From Amoebidium appalachense (Eukaryota > Ichthyosporea), in assembly GCA_963693365.1 (NCBI GenBank), contig CAVNZM010000004.1, positions 1,984,001 to 2,048,000 of the forward strand: 64,000 nucleotides of DNA, in the 5' to 3' direction. Each line of letters opens with the position of its first letter. Within the stretch, counting starts at the first letter, position 1. A program made the translations under genes and the position numbers. This document shows, in pieces, positions 24,201-39,273 of the stretch. The notes beneath the pieces were generated by a model. It ran no database searches. It was given only the letters and a program-made list of their open reading frames with translations, and was not told the DNA's origin.

Positions 24201-24584
24201 TTTGGGAGAATTTGGATACTCACTTTCATTGCCGTCCAGAATCCTCTTCTGCAGAGGGGAAAGAGCAGAGAAAGGTCAGCAAGCCGCTTACACCAAAACT
24301 TACATGGCCCTCAAAGAGATCCTTCTAACACAATAATTCAAGATGTTTGACAGACTAAAAAGCACATGATTTGCCCCCTTGATCAAACCTCGAGCCCAAA
24401 AGCAACCCTAAAAAATTACTTTCAAAGAAAGAGAGTGAAGGGGGGAAAAGGAGGGAAGGTGGAGTTCACTCACCCCAGAGGCAGGGGCAGCAGCATGAAA
24501 GGCACGGCGCCAGAGACCAGTAGCAACGGCCGGGGCGGCCTTCGCCACGCCAGTGGCTAAGTAAGTATAGGCAGCAATAGACAT
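20350..24584 (-). CDS. malic enzyme (NAD(P)-dependent, decarboxylating), probably mitochondrial
   Basis: Nine minus-strand exons join in phase: 24584-24474, 24248-24224, 23973-23837, 23748-23707, 23623-23270, 22479-22009, 21726-21346, 21003-20817 and 20474-20350. They encode 610 residues, the usual length for eukaryotic malic enzymes. The enzyme converts malate to pyruvate and CO2. Landmarks are NKGTAYTIAERERMGLRGLL, YTPTVGEACQKF (catalytic Tyr), GLGDLGCQGMGIP, the metal and substrate segment FEDF...FNDDIQGTGAV, the nucleotide-binding CLGAGSAGVGV, and ATGSPFAPV with SSQGNN near the end. The first 36 residues are Ala-rich with an Arg pair (LWRRAFHAAAPAS) and lack acids, like a mitochondrial presequence. 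Exon 2 is a 25-nt microexon and exon 4 has 42 nt. NAD versus NADP preference cannot be settled here. Introns carry mainly poly(G) on the plus strand, that is poly(C) in gene sense. Confidence 0.95.
21239..21291. repeat. T(n)G(n) composite homopolymer in a malic enzyme intron
   Basis: T run directly followed by G run; in gene sense this is C(n)A(n). Confidence 0.9.
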
Positions 24585-25669
24585 GATTAGTTGTGCGTTG
24601 TATCGTTTTCCAGCTCCCAGGAGCGGCTGTGATGAGAGAGAGAGAAAATGCGCTTTTTGTACGCTTGCCTTTAGTGAAGCCGGTGCTCAATCGGCGTGAC
24701 ATGAAGCCAATGAAAGAGCTCCATAGCGATTTAAAAGCCACCTGCTTAGAAAATACCTGCCTTATATGGTCCAGACGTTTGGCAACGGCCGCGGGCTTTC
24801 TAGTGCATTGTGTAGGGAATCTGCTTTAGATTGTTCTTTTGATGCATTCTATGGCAAAAAAAAACATGCTCAAGACCAAAATAATGACCCAAGATTTTAC
24901 TTTTGCTAGTATGTTTGTGTGCTCTAAAGCACCTTTAACAGAGTATTGGCAAATTAGTTTTCATGTTGCAAGTCTCCCTACAGTTTGAAACGGAATTCGC
25001 CATAAAAGGGTGGAGGCGGGCGGAACTCAATTGAGTCAAGAGCGGAAGGAGCCTCTGGCTTCTAGAACCAACGGCATCTTTCTACATACGCCTACCTTCC
25101 GGCTGAAACAAAATCTCTAAACATAATCAAAAAACTGTTATGCCTTCATTATTTAGGAGACTGGATTGACACAGAGACACATATCTGTTTTTGGTTGCAC
25201 TTCAACACCCGCTCACTTCACGTCCGAGCACCACGTATTTTTTGCAGTCACTCAAAGAAAGCCATGGAACAATCAGATCCAATTTTTGGAAGACAGTTTT
25301 AATTGGCTGTTGAGGGCGGCATTCGATTCATGGAATTTCAAAAAACTCGGACCAAGATGATCCCCGCGTTTCTTAGAAAATGAACATTTAAAATCTTTTG
25401 TAAAAGAAACTGGGGGAAGGAAAGACTTTCATTTGAATGTATGCATATGTTCATATGCTTGAGTATAATGAAGGTTCCTTGGGTGAAAGATAGCCACGAC
25501 AGTTCGTGGACGGTGCGAGAGGCCTTGCGCCACGGCCGCGCGGCTGCAGCAGGCCTGCAGCTGGCCGCCGTCTGCAGCTGCAGCTGGTGCGAACCGCGTG
25601 TCGGACTGTATAGCCCTATTACGGTAACCAAAGCTGCAAGGTCCGCGTGATGGAAAAGTAAGCAGCTAA

Positions 25670-25705
<36 letters not shown>

Positions 25706-27165
25706 ATAAATATGTAGAGTTTTTTGCTGGTGTGTGCATCATTTTCTTATGATCCTCATGTTGCTGTTGCACTTTCCGGGGCCCGATGCCGCGGCATGAT
25801 TACGTATTCCCCAGACTTTTATGCCACCAATCGTTTAGCTCTAAATTTCCCCTCGACCAATCAAAAACTGCGCGGGAGAAAGGGTTGCCAAGGCTCAGCG
25901 CCTGCGGCCGTGGACTTTTTCCCCCCATCTTCCAGCATGCAGCCCGCCAGTTTCCAGCTTTCCCGCAGGTCATTTCACTTGTGTTTTTTGGGGGTGTTTT
26001 TTTTTGTCTCTTGTTTCTTCGAGTTCAAGGGCCCTTGTTGATCAATTCGAATTGACAAGATTTTGTGCTAGGTTGTTTGGGGGATATCGTTTTATTTCTT
26101 GCCCTTGCCAAGCGTTCGCTTTCTGTCAGGGCAACACAGGTCGAGTCGCGATATTGTACTTTCTTGTGCGTAATACAGTAGGTGACTGATTATTGCGTTA
26201 CGACGTGGTGTGAGCTGCACTATAGGAAAGACACAGCTTTACAATTTCTCTTTATTCTGCCGGGTGAAGGAGCCGGCATACCATGATGAAGGTAAGATCT
26301 TTGGAGGTGTGTGCAGGCTTCCTTTTTAACGATGAAAGATTAAGCATAGACGGGTATCGAGGCTATTGACTTCAGTTTTGGGATGCAAGAGTAATAATAA
26401 AGCATGCTTATAGTTCTGAGCTTTTTACTTCGTTCTCTCTAAATCTTCCTCCTGTAAAGTACTCGACCTTTTCACTGCTCTGCCCGTTCCTGCACGGTCT
26501 CCTTGGTCTCCGTGGTTTATGTGATGTTTGGCTTTTTTTGGTGGTCGTCGGAGTTGCGGTGGATTCGATCCGAATGTCATGCTTCATTTTGAATTCAAAA
26601 CATGGGAAACGTCTCTTGCATGTGCTTGCTAGTTTCGTTTGGCCCCTCTCCCCACTTGTCCTCCTGCTCTTCCTTCCCCCCTTTTCCCCCCCCCCTCCCC
26701 TCCCCTCACCCCCCCCCCCCCCAAAAAAAAAAAAATCAAACTCCCCCCCCCCCCCCCCTTCTCCCCCCCCTCCTCCCCCCTTCTCCTTTTCCCTGGCTTT
26801 TTTTCAAGCATCCTTCGTTTTTGGCTTCCTTCCCTTTCATTTGTGCTCTCCCCCCATCCGCATTTGCGCGCCGGTCTTCATACTGTGGCCACCACATTCT
26901 AACCCCCCGCCCCCCCCCCCCCCCCTCCCCTCTCCCCTGCAACCACCATCACCATTGCCACCACCACCACCACCGCCACCGCCAAATACCCACATATACA
27001 CACTCTCTTCCAGACCCACCGTCCCCTCCCCGGCACGCACACGCGTACACCTCTGACAGTTGATTATGTCTGTAGTCTTATTTTGTTTTTCTCTTTCTCT
27101 TAAGAAGAGGCTTTCCAAACTGCTTTGATTCCCCCCTCCCTCCCCCTCCCCCTTCCTCCCCCCTT

Positions 27166-27208
<43 letters not shown>

Positions 27209-27526
27209 CGGCTTTTTGCCTCCCTTTCCTGCCCACCGCCTTTCTTCAGCTCTCCAGTCCGCTCTTCTTGAAAGTTCCTCTCCATCAACTCTGGTTCATC
27301 AATTTGCAGCACCTCCCACCTACCCCACCCCACCCCCTTCCCCCCCCCCCCCCCCCCCCCCAACCAACCCTCACCCCCCCTCACCCCCACCCCACCTTCG
27401 CTCCCCCCCCCCCCCCCCTCCCCTGTCCATCGATGGTCCCATCTGCACGCGTCGTCCGACCAATTTCCACTGCCATCACCATTACCCTATTTCCTTCTTA
27501 TTGTTCCATGCCTGTGAGTTAACCAT
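24585..27526. promoter_or_regulatory. divergent intergenic region, malic enzyme / sugar transporter
   Basis: It must contain both promoters and possibly a transporter 5' exon. The perfect palindrome ACTCAATTGAGT lies at 25025-25036, 440 bp upstream of the malic enzyme start. 25500-25600 is GC-rich with clustered CTGCAG/CAGCTG words. A C run occupies 25671-25702, CCAAT words occur near 25858, and C-rich and CA repeats fill 26670-27200. ATGATGAAG followed by GTAAGA at 26283-26297 could be a tiny first coding exon. Confidence 0.45.
25025..25036. promoter_or_regulatory. palindrome ACTCAATTGAGT
   Basis: Perfect 12-bp palindrome between divergent genes. The same core occurs in both arms of the 358-663 element (451-460, 558-569), and a variant (ACTCAACCGAGT) lies 231 bp upstream of NudC. 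A dimeric transcription-factor site is a guess. Confidence 0.35.
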
Positions 27527-30063
27527 ATGTGGGATGGGCCACAGTCTTCAGACCTCGACAGCATCCCCCTTCACCCTCTTGGGGAGGATGGCGGTGCAGT
27601 GGACTCACCCCGTGGTGGTCGATCCATGACACCAGACAGACGCGATAGCGAGTTGGGGCTGGAGGGACCCCACTACACACGCTCTACCGTTAACAGCGCC
27701 CCCATTCTCACCGCCACAATTCTATGTCTTTTTGCTCCTTTAAGTTTCGGCCTTTCTCTGGGGTACACGTCACCCACCCTTGCCCAAACCACGTCGGATT
27801 TGGATCTTACGGAATCCCAGGCTGCACTTTTTGCAGCACTATTGAACATAGGCGCTCTCGCAGGATCCTTAGCAGGGGGGAAACTGGGTGATATGTTTGG
27901 GAGGAAAGGGGGAATGCAACGTGCAGCCCCCGTTCTAGTTATAGGTTGGGCTCTTACTGCCCTTGCGCAATCACCTATGTTGCTGTATGCCGGGCGTCTT
28001 CTTGTTGGTGCGGGTGTTGGGATGAATGGCGTGTTTGCGCCTCTGTACATTGGGGAGGTGGCTACGGTGAACCTGAGGGGTGCCCTTGGCTCACTCAACC
28101 AGCTGGCTATCACAGTGGGCATCTTGCTGGTCTACTTGGCCGGTGTGTTGCCCCCCCCCTCCCCCCCCCCTCCTCCTCCCCCCTCCCCCCCCTCCTCCTC
28201 CCTCCCCCCCCCCTCCCCCTCCCCCTCCCCTCCCCCCCCCCTCCCCTCCCCCTCCCCCCCCCCCCCCCCCCCCCCCCCCCGCCGCCGCCGCTGCGTATAC
28301 ACCCAAGCCCACAGATGCATGTGCAATCACAGATGCATGTGCTGTTAACTTAGTCTCATTCCTCCCTTCCTTCTATCACGCTTGCCCCGTCACCTTCCTA
28401 AATCTTGTTTTCCTTATAGAAAACATTTTCCCCGTCCCTTTCCATCTTCCTTCCCCCCCCCCCCCCCTCCCCCCGCATTAACTCCATACACTCTTCCCCA
28501 AAGTATTTGCTCGATCCATCTCCTCCCTCCCCTGGTATTGCCACTACGGAAAGGATGGGGATGAGGGGGGGGGGGGGGGGGGGGGGGAGCTGCATCCTGT
28601 TCTTAGCTTTGTATTTGTACAACATACCCCTTCCCCTCCCTTTCCCTTTCTCCAGTTTCGATCTGCTTCCCCTCCTCCAGGACTAATGTTTAATCTCAGC
28701 CTCATAAACACAGTGTAGCGGGAACATACCCCCCCCCCCCCCCCCCCCCTTTCCCCCCTAGTCCGCCCGCTCTTTCAACGGGACACACACACGCACACAC
28801 ATAACCACCGCCCGTGCCCACATACACACAGCAGCCCTCCCTCCACCATCTCACCCTTGTGTTGTTCCATCCACCACCCTAACCCTCCCCACTCCCCCCC
28901 ACTCCCCACCCTCCCCCCGGTCCACACACACACTTCACATATCACACATACACACACCTCCAGCCCTCTTCTCCCCCCCCCCCCCCCCCCCCCCCCCATA
29001 GTACCGCCCCTTCCCTCTCAACCCCCCCCCCCCCCCCCCCCCCCCCCCCTTCTACCACCACCACCACAACCACCACACCACCTCCCCTCTCTCTCTCTCC
29101 CCCCCCCCACCCACCCACACACACATACAACCTCTACTCCACCTCCCCCCCCTTCCCCCATCTACACAGGCATGTACACGGACTGGCGCACGCTTGCCTG
29201 GCTGTGTGGGCTTGTGGGTGGGCTTTCTGCCGTGGCCATGGCCTTTGCCCCCGAATCCCCTGCATGGCTGGTGGGTAGGAGGGATGAGGGGGGGGCTAAG
29301 AGGGCCCTCTACTATCTAAGAGGCTCAGAGGCGGCTGCTATTCGCGAGTATAACGTATGTCTCCCCCCCCCCCCCAACCCACCACCACCACCAAGCACCG
29401 CCGCCTCCACCTTCACCCTCCAACACCAGCATCACACACACACTTACATACATACATCTGGATACCTGCACTCCCATTTCATGTTCAGGGTATCTGTTCC
29501 CTCTTGCATCAGGTTGAATCGTGGATGTGCACTTGTACACTGTTTGGCATTCTAATCCCTCTCCCAATGGGTTGAAGGTCCCCCTGTGGATGGCAATAAC
29601 CCCCCCCCCCCCCCCCCCTCCCTCCCCCCCACGATGTGCTGTATTCGAGTTGCATACTCCAGGCGTATCTGCTTTCCCGCACGTCAGCATTTTCTCATCC
29701 GGTATAAATTCGTATTATGTACTACATTCCAACCTCCCCCCTCCCCTTCCCCCTCCCCCACAAACACGCACACACACACCCGGGTCATTCTTCTCTCTTT
29801 ATTCAACTCAGTGATTCTCGCTATCCACTAATCCACCCAGCCGCTTCAGCACCCCATGACTCACACGCACCCTTTTCGATCACCAACCCTCAACTACTCA
29901 CCAACATGTGTTTCCAATCCCCTATGCACTGCATATCCTGCCCCTATGCCCCCCCCCTTCCAACCACCACCACCAACGACACAAACACACAAACACACAA
30001 TCTGCATTGTGTTGTCCGTCATGTGTGTGCTTCGTACACTGTAGCGAGCTCTACCCCTCCCCC

Positions 30064-30094
<31 letters not shown>

Positions 30095-30129
30095 ACACAC
30101 TCTCTCTCTCTCTCTCTCTCTGTCTTTCC

Positions 30130-30176
<47 letters not shown>

Positions 30177-30205
30177 TCTTGCCTGATAACTTCTGCGCCT
30201 TGTTT

Positions 30206-30240
<35 letters not shown>

Positions 30241-30304
30241 TCCCCCCCCCCCCCCCTCCCCCTTCAAACCGTCCTCCTGTCAGCCTCACCCCCTCCCCCC
30301 CCCC

Positions 30305-30335
<31 letters not shown>

Positions 30336-31605
30336 CTGCCCCCCCACCCCACCCCTTCCTCCCCCTCCCTCTCCCCCCCCCTCCCCCCTCCCCCCCCCCC
30401 CCCCACCCCACCCCCACCCATGACGTGGGCGCCCCCAGAGGATGGGCTCTGCTTATTTTGCATACTCTTTGTGTGTGATTTGCACTCTGCATCGTGTTAC
30501 CCGTTTAAAGTGTACTTCGTACTTAATGGCCCATTTACCCCCCCCCCCCCCCCCCCCCTGCTTCCAACTGTACTTTTCGTCAATACCCCAACTACCGCAA
30601 CTATGCTACCACTGCAACACAACACTCACACACCCCCATCCCCCCCCCCCAAAAGGATCTTATGAGTGCCCGCCAGTCCTCCGGATCCAGTGGCACGGGG
30701 GGCTACGGAGAACTGTTTGCACCGGGTCTTTTTGCGCAAACGGTGGGGGTGTTGGGCTGTGTGGTGCTGCAGCAGTGGTCGGGCATCAACGTGGTGATCT
30801 TCTACTCCGGGGGCATATTCAAGGACGCTGGCTTTGGTGATAGTGCTAATATGGCTGCTTTGGCTGTGGCTGGCATACAGGTGTGTTGTGTACGAACCCT
30901 GCCTGCCTGCCTGCCTACCCCTCCCCCCCCCCCTCCCCCCTCCCCCCCCCCCCCCCCCCCCCTTCCCCTCCGCCCCCCTGAGGATCGGCCCTCCCGTCCG
31001 CCCCGCTAAGGATGGGCTCTGCTTTATGCATACTCTGTGTGTGGTTTGCACTCGGCATTATGTTGTCCGTTATGAATGTTTGCATCGTACTCTAAGCGCA
31101 TTCTACCCCCCCCCCCCCCCCCCCTCCCCTCCCTCCCCCTCTCGCTGCGTGCGGATGATGGGAATCTACCAGTGATGCATAATCAACGTGCGTGCCTTAA
31201 TTGCATTATTGCTGTGTTGTATTTCGTGAATGTGTACTTGTACCCTGTAACGCATTGCCCTCCTCCTCCCCCTCCCCAAAAAAAAACAAAAACAAAAAAA
31301 AAACCTTATTATGCATACCGTGTTCTTTTCTGTGAGCCAGTTTGTGTACGGAAGCTTGTTGTTCGTCGTATAACCCCCCCCCCCCCCCCCCCCCTCTTTC
31401 TTCCCCCTGGCCCCACCCACCCCACCTCGCCCCCCATAACGCATTCTAAACCCCTTTCAATAGAAATGGGGAAAAGAAAAAGATATGTGGTTACCTCATT
31501 TCTCAGGTACATACTAACTACTGCGGTATGGCCACGGTTCTTTGTACACGTACATGTAATTTTTGTGGCCTATAGTGGCCTAGCTTCTCCTCCCCCCCCC
31601 CCCCC

Positions 31606-31646
<41 letters not shown>

Positions 31647-32170
31647 ACCCACCCATCCACATCAACTTACCATCCCCTCACCCCCCTTACCAGGTTCCCG
31701 TGACACTCCTATCAGTATTCCTGATGGATCGTGCTGGGCGTGTGAAGCTGCTCCAAGCTGCGGGTGTGATGATGGGAGGCTCACTGCTACTTCTTGCATA
31801 CTTCTTCCACCTTCTAGCAGCAAACCAGGCAGAGGGATGGGGGGCACTGGCCGTATTCTCTCTGATGGCGTTCATTGCGGGCTTTTCGATTGGCTGGGGA
31901 CCGGTCCCATGGGTGCTGATATCGGAGGTTTTTGATTCGACCGTGGGATCTCGCGCCGCGTCATTGGCTATTTCTCTGTCGTTTGTTAACTCCATGCTGG
32001 TCACGTACCTGTTCCCTAACATGAGGCAGTTGTTTGGGGCACAGAGCCTGTTTATGTTGTATGCTGCTGTGTGTTTGTTGGGGTCCCTGGGGTTTGTCAC
32101 TGCTAGACTGCCGGAGACAAAGGGGAAGAACTCAGAGGAAATCGCCCGTGCTTTCCGCGCTATTCGGTAG
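27527..32170 (+). CDS. 12-TM sugar transporter (MFS sugar porter family)
   Basis: Exons 27527-28142, 29170-29354, 30656-30880 and 31694-32170 join in phase to about 500 residues. Family motifs appear in order: GGKLGDMFGRKGG after TM2, GRLLVGAGVG, PESPAWLVGRRDEGGAKRAL at the start of the central loop, QQWSGINVVIFYS in TM7, DRAGRV in the TM8/9 loop, GPVPWVLISEVF in TM10 and PETKGKNSEEI after TM12. These mark a GLUT/ERD6-type facilitator or proton symporter of the plasma membrane or an internal membrane; the substrate cannot be inferred. The start at 27527 gives MWDGPQSSDLDS. Alternatively ATG ATG AAG at 26283-26291 splices to 27545 in phase, giving MMKSSDLDS and about 497 residues. Introns are packed with poly(C) tracts and sense-oriented repeat copies. 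Confidence 0.93.
28566..28587. repeat. poly(G) tract in an otherwise poly(C) gene
   Basis: The only long G run seen within the transporter gene; the other long runs read as C on the coding strand. Confidence 0.8.
30420..30558 (+). mobile_element. poly(C)-tailed SINE-like copy (transporter intron 2)
   Basis: TGACGTGGGCGCCCCCAGAG, ATGGGCTCTGCTTATTTTGC, TTTGCACTCTGCATCGTGTT, TGTACTTCGTACTTAATGG, CCATTTA, then a C run of about 21. It is in gene sense. Confidence 0.8.
30978..31124 (+). mobile_element. poly(C)-tailed SINE-like copy (transporter intron 3, first of an array)
   Basis: CTGAGGATCGGCCCTCCC, ATGGGCTCTGC, TGTGTGTGGTTTGCACTCGG, ATGTTGTCCGTTATG, ATCGTACTCTAAGCGCATTC, then a C run. It is in gene sense. 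Confidence 0.8.
31150..31275 (+). mobile_element. degenerate SINE-like copy (array, second)
   Basis: GGATGATGGGAATCTACC, TTGCATTATTGCTGTGTTGT, TGTACTTGTACCCTGTAACG, CATTGCCCTCC. The order and end match the family; the tail is interrupted C. Confidence 0.6.
31303..31394 (+). mobile_element. degenerate SINE-like copy (array, third)
   Basis: CCTTATTATGCATACCG, TTGTTGTTCGTCGTATAA, then a C run. A further orphan end, ATAACGCATTCTAAACCCC, follows at 31436-31454. Confidence 0.55.
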
Positions 32171-34050
32171 GAGGACGGGGGGGAAAGGGGGAGACGGGGG
32201 GGGGGGGGGGGGGGGGGGGTTGCAACCATTTAAGATCTTAACCCGCTTTAGAATATTGTCTTGTAAAGCTTGTATATGTTTATGCACTGTGCGAAATACA
32301 AGTAGTGTACTTGTTTGTTGGCACTTGTCATGCCCGCTGTTAGAGATTTCAAGGCTGTTGTGCTGCTCATAGTAATGCTGTCCGCAGATCGAAAAGTGTT
32401 TCTTTTCACATTAATGGTGGCCCATGTTCATGTTGATGTATAGATGTATGCCGTATAGTCAGTGTAACCGCATACATATATAACATGCTCATGCCGAAAA
32501 ATGGCTAGCGATGTTACATCGATCCATGAGTTAATACTGTGATCTCTCTTGATATAATAAACCATCATTGCAATTGCTGACGTCCATTGCAGCCCTGGGC
32601 CATTTAACAGGCTTGCTGCCAATCTTTTTCGCTCCCCGTCCTCTAACCACCACCGATGACCACACATATATACACACACACACACACATGTAGACTGGCA
32701 CGCACACACACGGCCTGGCCGTCGCCACCACCGCCACAATCATGCATGCGTGCATCTCACATGTGCACACCACCCTCCCACTGACACACCTCAAAATGAA
32801 GACGTGACCACCCACAAACCACCACACGTCGACCACCACACGCACACGAAATTCTAGAGAGAGAGAGCCACACTGAAACCCAAAACCCAAACACCATTCT
32901 GCTAGTGGGGAGCAGTAGGCCTCCCTTCCACTCAAAATATACTGCTGCCCACTAGCAAGGCTGGTGCGAAAACCCTGGGCTGTGTGTTCCAAAGATAGGA
33001 TTGGTGTAGTAGTCTAACTATGCTGCATAGTTGGTTGCGTCATAATCATCGCACCCTAGCTAGGGTAGCTACGTAAATGCTAGTTGAAGACGGTAGTTCC
33101 AATCATTATGACCCGTGGCCTAAAGGGGGACCTTCCGGGGACAAAACGGGGTAAAATAAAACGAAAAACATGCGCACACGCATCTGCACATATACACATT
33201 CATATAGGTGCCACCAAGTGTGCCGCCACAACCACGGGTGTGAACATGCTTGTATACATGCACACCACACGCGATCGACTCAATCATTTGCACTGATTGT
33301 ACCTTACTAAGTGATAAATGCATACAGCTCTCACAAAGAAAAACACATATGTGCATACATGTACCTCATGAAGCAAAAGTTACGTGTGCATGCACAGTGC
33401 ACGTGCACACAGCAAACCGTGCACTTTTTAATGCGTACATATTTTATATGGCACACGTCTCGCATTCTGCAAAGCACAAGCCTGCAAGTATCCAATTGTT
33501 GAATGTTTTCATCATAAACGTATCAAAAACTACTTTTTCAGAGTGAAGATTTATAAAAAGCACTTGCAACCGGCACACATTTGATGAGTTTTTTTTTTTA
33601 AAAAAAAAAGTCAACAACAACAACATGTACATTAACCTGAACACGTGCACGACAAACCGCAAAAATAAATCCTAGAAGTTGAAATTGAATCATCGTGAAT
33701 ATACACTGCTTGCTATATCATATCATTCGACAGATCACCATGCACCAAGTCGTAATTTCCCTGTATAATACCAAACTCTAAACACACACACACAGTGGAT
33801 GATGTCCAAAACAGCATGTCGGTAGAGTCGGTTGACTTTGGGTGTGTGCAACGTGTGCGGGATCCCGAGGGGTGCTCTCATGCACGGTCCATTCGATATA
33901 CTTCAGTTCGGTACACTTGTACCATTTCACAATACTCGCACTCAAAGCGCAACCCCAATAATTCTCCGAGTCGACAGTCCGTCAAACCGGATTTTCGCTG
34001 TGCATTTTACCAGTAAATGGAGCAGATTTTTCGTATTTTCAGGCTTTTTG
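32171..34050. other. 3' region between convergent transporter and RING gene
   Basis: No exon seen. AATAAA at 32556-32561 on the plus strand is a plausible transporter poly(A) signal. The remainder is AT-rich with a few CA repeats (32670-32710) and a T/A run at 33591-33610. Confidence 0.5.
32556..32561 (+). terminator. candidate transporter poly(A) signal
   Basis: AATAAA 386 bp after the transporter stop codon. Confidence 0.45.
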
Positions 34051-37920
<3,870 letters not shown>

Positions 37921-39273
37921 TCTCGAGAATCCTTGAAAGAGAGGAAATGAGTGACAAAAGAGTAACGGTGCAAACAAAAAGACAAATAGCTTTGCTATTG
38001 GAAGATCTTAAGTCAGTCTAAACAACTATTTACAGGTACTGTAAATGTGACCCTCGTAGGACTCTCCTAGATCCAACGTGCGTTGTCCAAACCACAAGGA
38101 AGTTGGCAAAAGATTTTCCCTGCCAGAAAACTTGAAACCACGTGATTTAACCCTGCAGAGGTTCTTTACTGTGATTGTATAGCTCTCCTTTTCAGTTTGC
38201 TAAAACAAAAATTAACAGAAATTACCCAAGCTAAACATCAGTTCTCGTTTGGAACTCGTATTTTTTGTCAGTCATCAGTCAAATGAACTTCTCATTTTCG
38301 AGCTGGCTCACAACTTCCGAGGCTATCACCAAAGGGATGCACAGGCGCCATTTCGCATGCATGATTTATGGCCACTGATAAGGAAGTTGCAAATGCGGCA
38401 GTGGCACAGTCGGCGCGAACGCGGCAAAGATAAAGCCTACAGATAGTAACGCCTGTACTTGAGCAACAGCAGCCATATTACCACCATATTATTTGAAATA
38501 AGAGCCTTCACAACAATAAACACATTTCTTTTTATTTTTCGGTTGATAAGGCATCAATAAGGCAGCAATCACATGCTGATTCCGAATTCATGGAGACCGG
38601 CCGCCGCGCACGCCGACACATTCCTGGCCCGTGTGGATTTTGCCGGAAGCGAATCGAAGCCTTCCGATTGGCTCAGGCTGCCGTTCAAGTGACGTAATGT
38701 TTATTTTAGCACACAGCAACTCCCTTCCAAAGTTTTTCAGAGTGGCAGTTGGGAGTCGAAAAAACATCGTGAGTTTGTAGTAGGTTCATGTCCTTCATAT
38801 TCCTTGAAGCAATAACAGCTGTTGGCTAAACATTGGTGACCATTATCTGCTGCTGCCTGTCCCTTCTCTCGCCGAATTATGCATTCTTTCTTCCCTTCAT
38901 TTACCTGTTTCTAGGAACCTCCACATCAATTCATACTGGCAACAACCGTTTGTTGCATGCGTTTAGGAGCTTCAAGACACAACGCTGAACACATATATAC
39001 ACTCATTTTTAGATACCTCCCCTCGATCAATTTGATTGTTTATGCAGTTACTCATGATGTTACTGTGTAGAGACTAGAACCCGGTATGCTCTCAGCATGG
39101 CAGCGGCTCTCTCCCTCACCCAGGTGCCTGGGCGACCGGCCGTTGGACTAAGTTAAAGCCAGCAGATTAGAGCCGGACTGAAAGAAAGAGCGTGCGTTCG
39201 TTGCCTGCGCCTTGTCGTGGGCAGAAAACGCAGCGGGATAGACCCCCGTTGACTTGCACCTCCTAAAGTCACC
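37921..39273. promoter_or_regulatory. divergent promoter region, RING-H2 / G-alpha
   Basis: 1.35 kb between two start codons. TGACGTAA at 38690-38697 is a CRE/ATF-type core and GATTGG at 38665 is a CCAAT box. CATC followed by GTGAGT near 38768 could be a donor of a 5'UTR intron of the G-alpha transcript. No coding exon seen. Confidence 0.45.
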
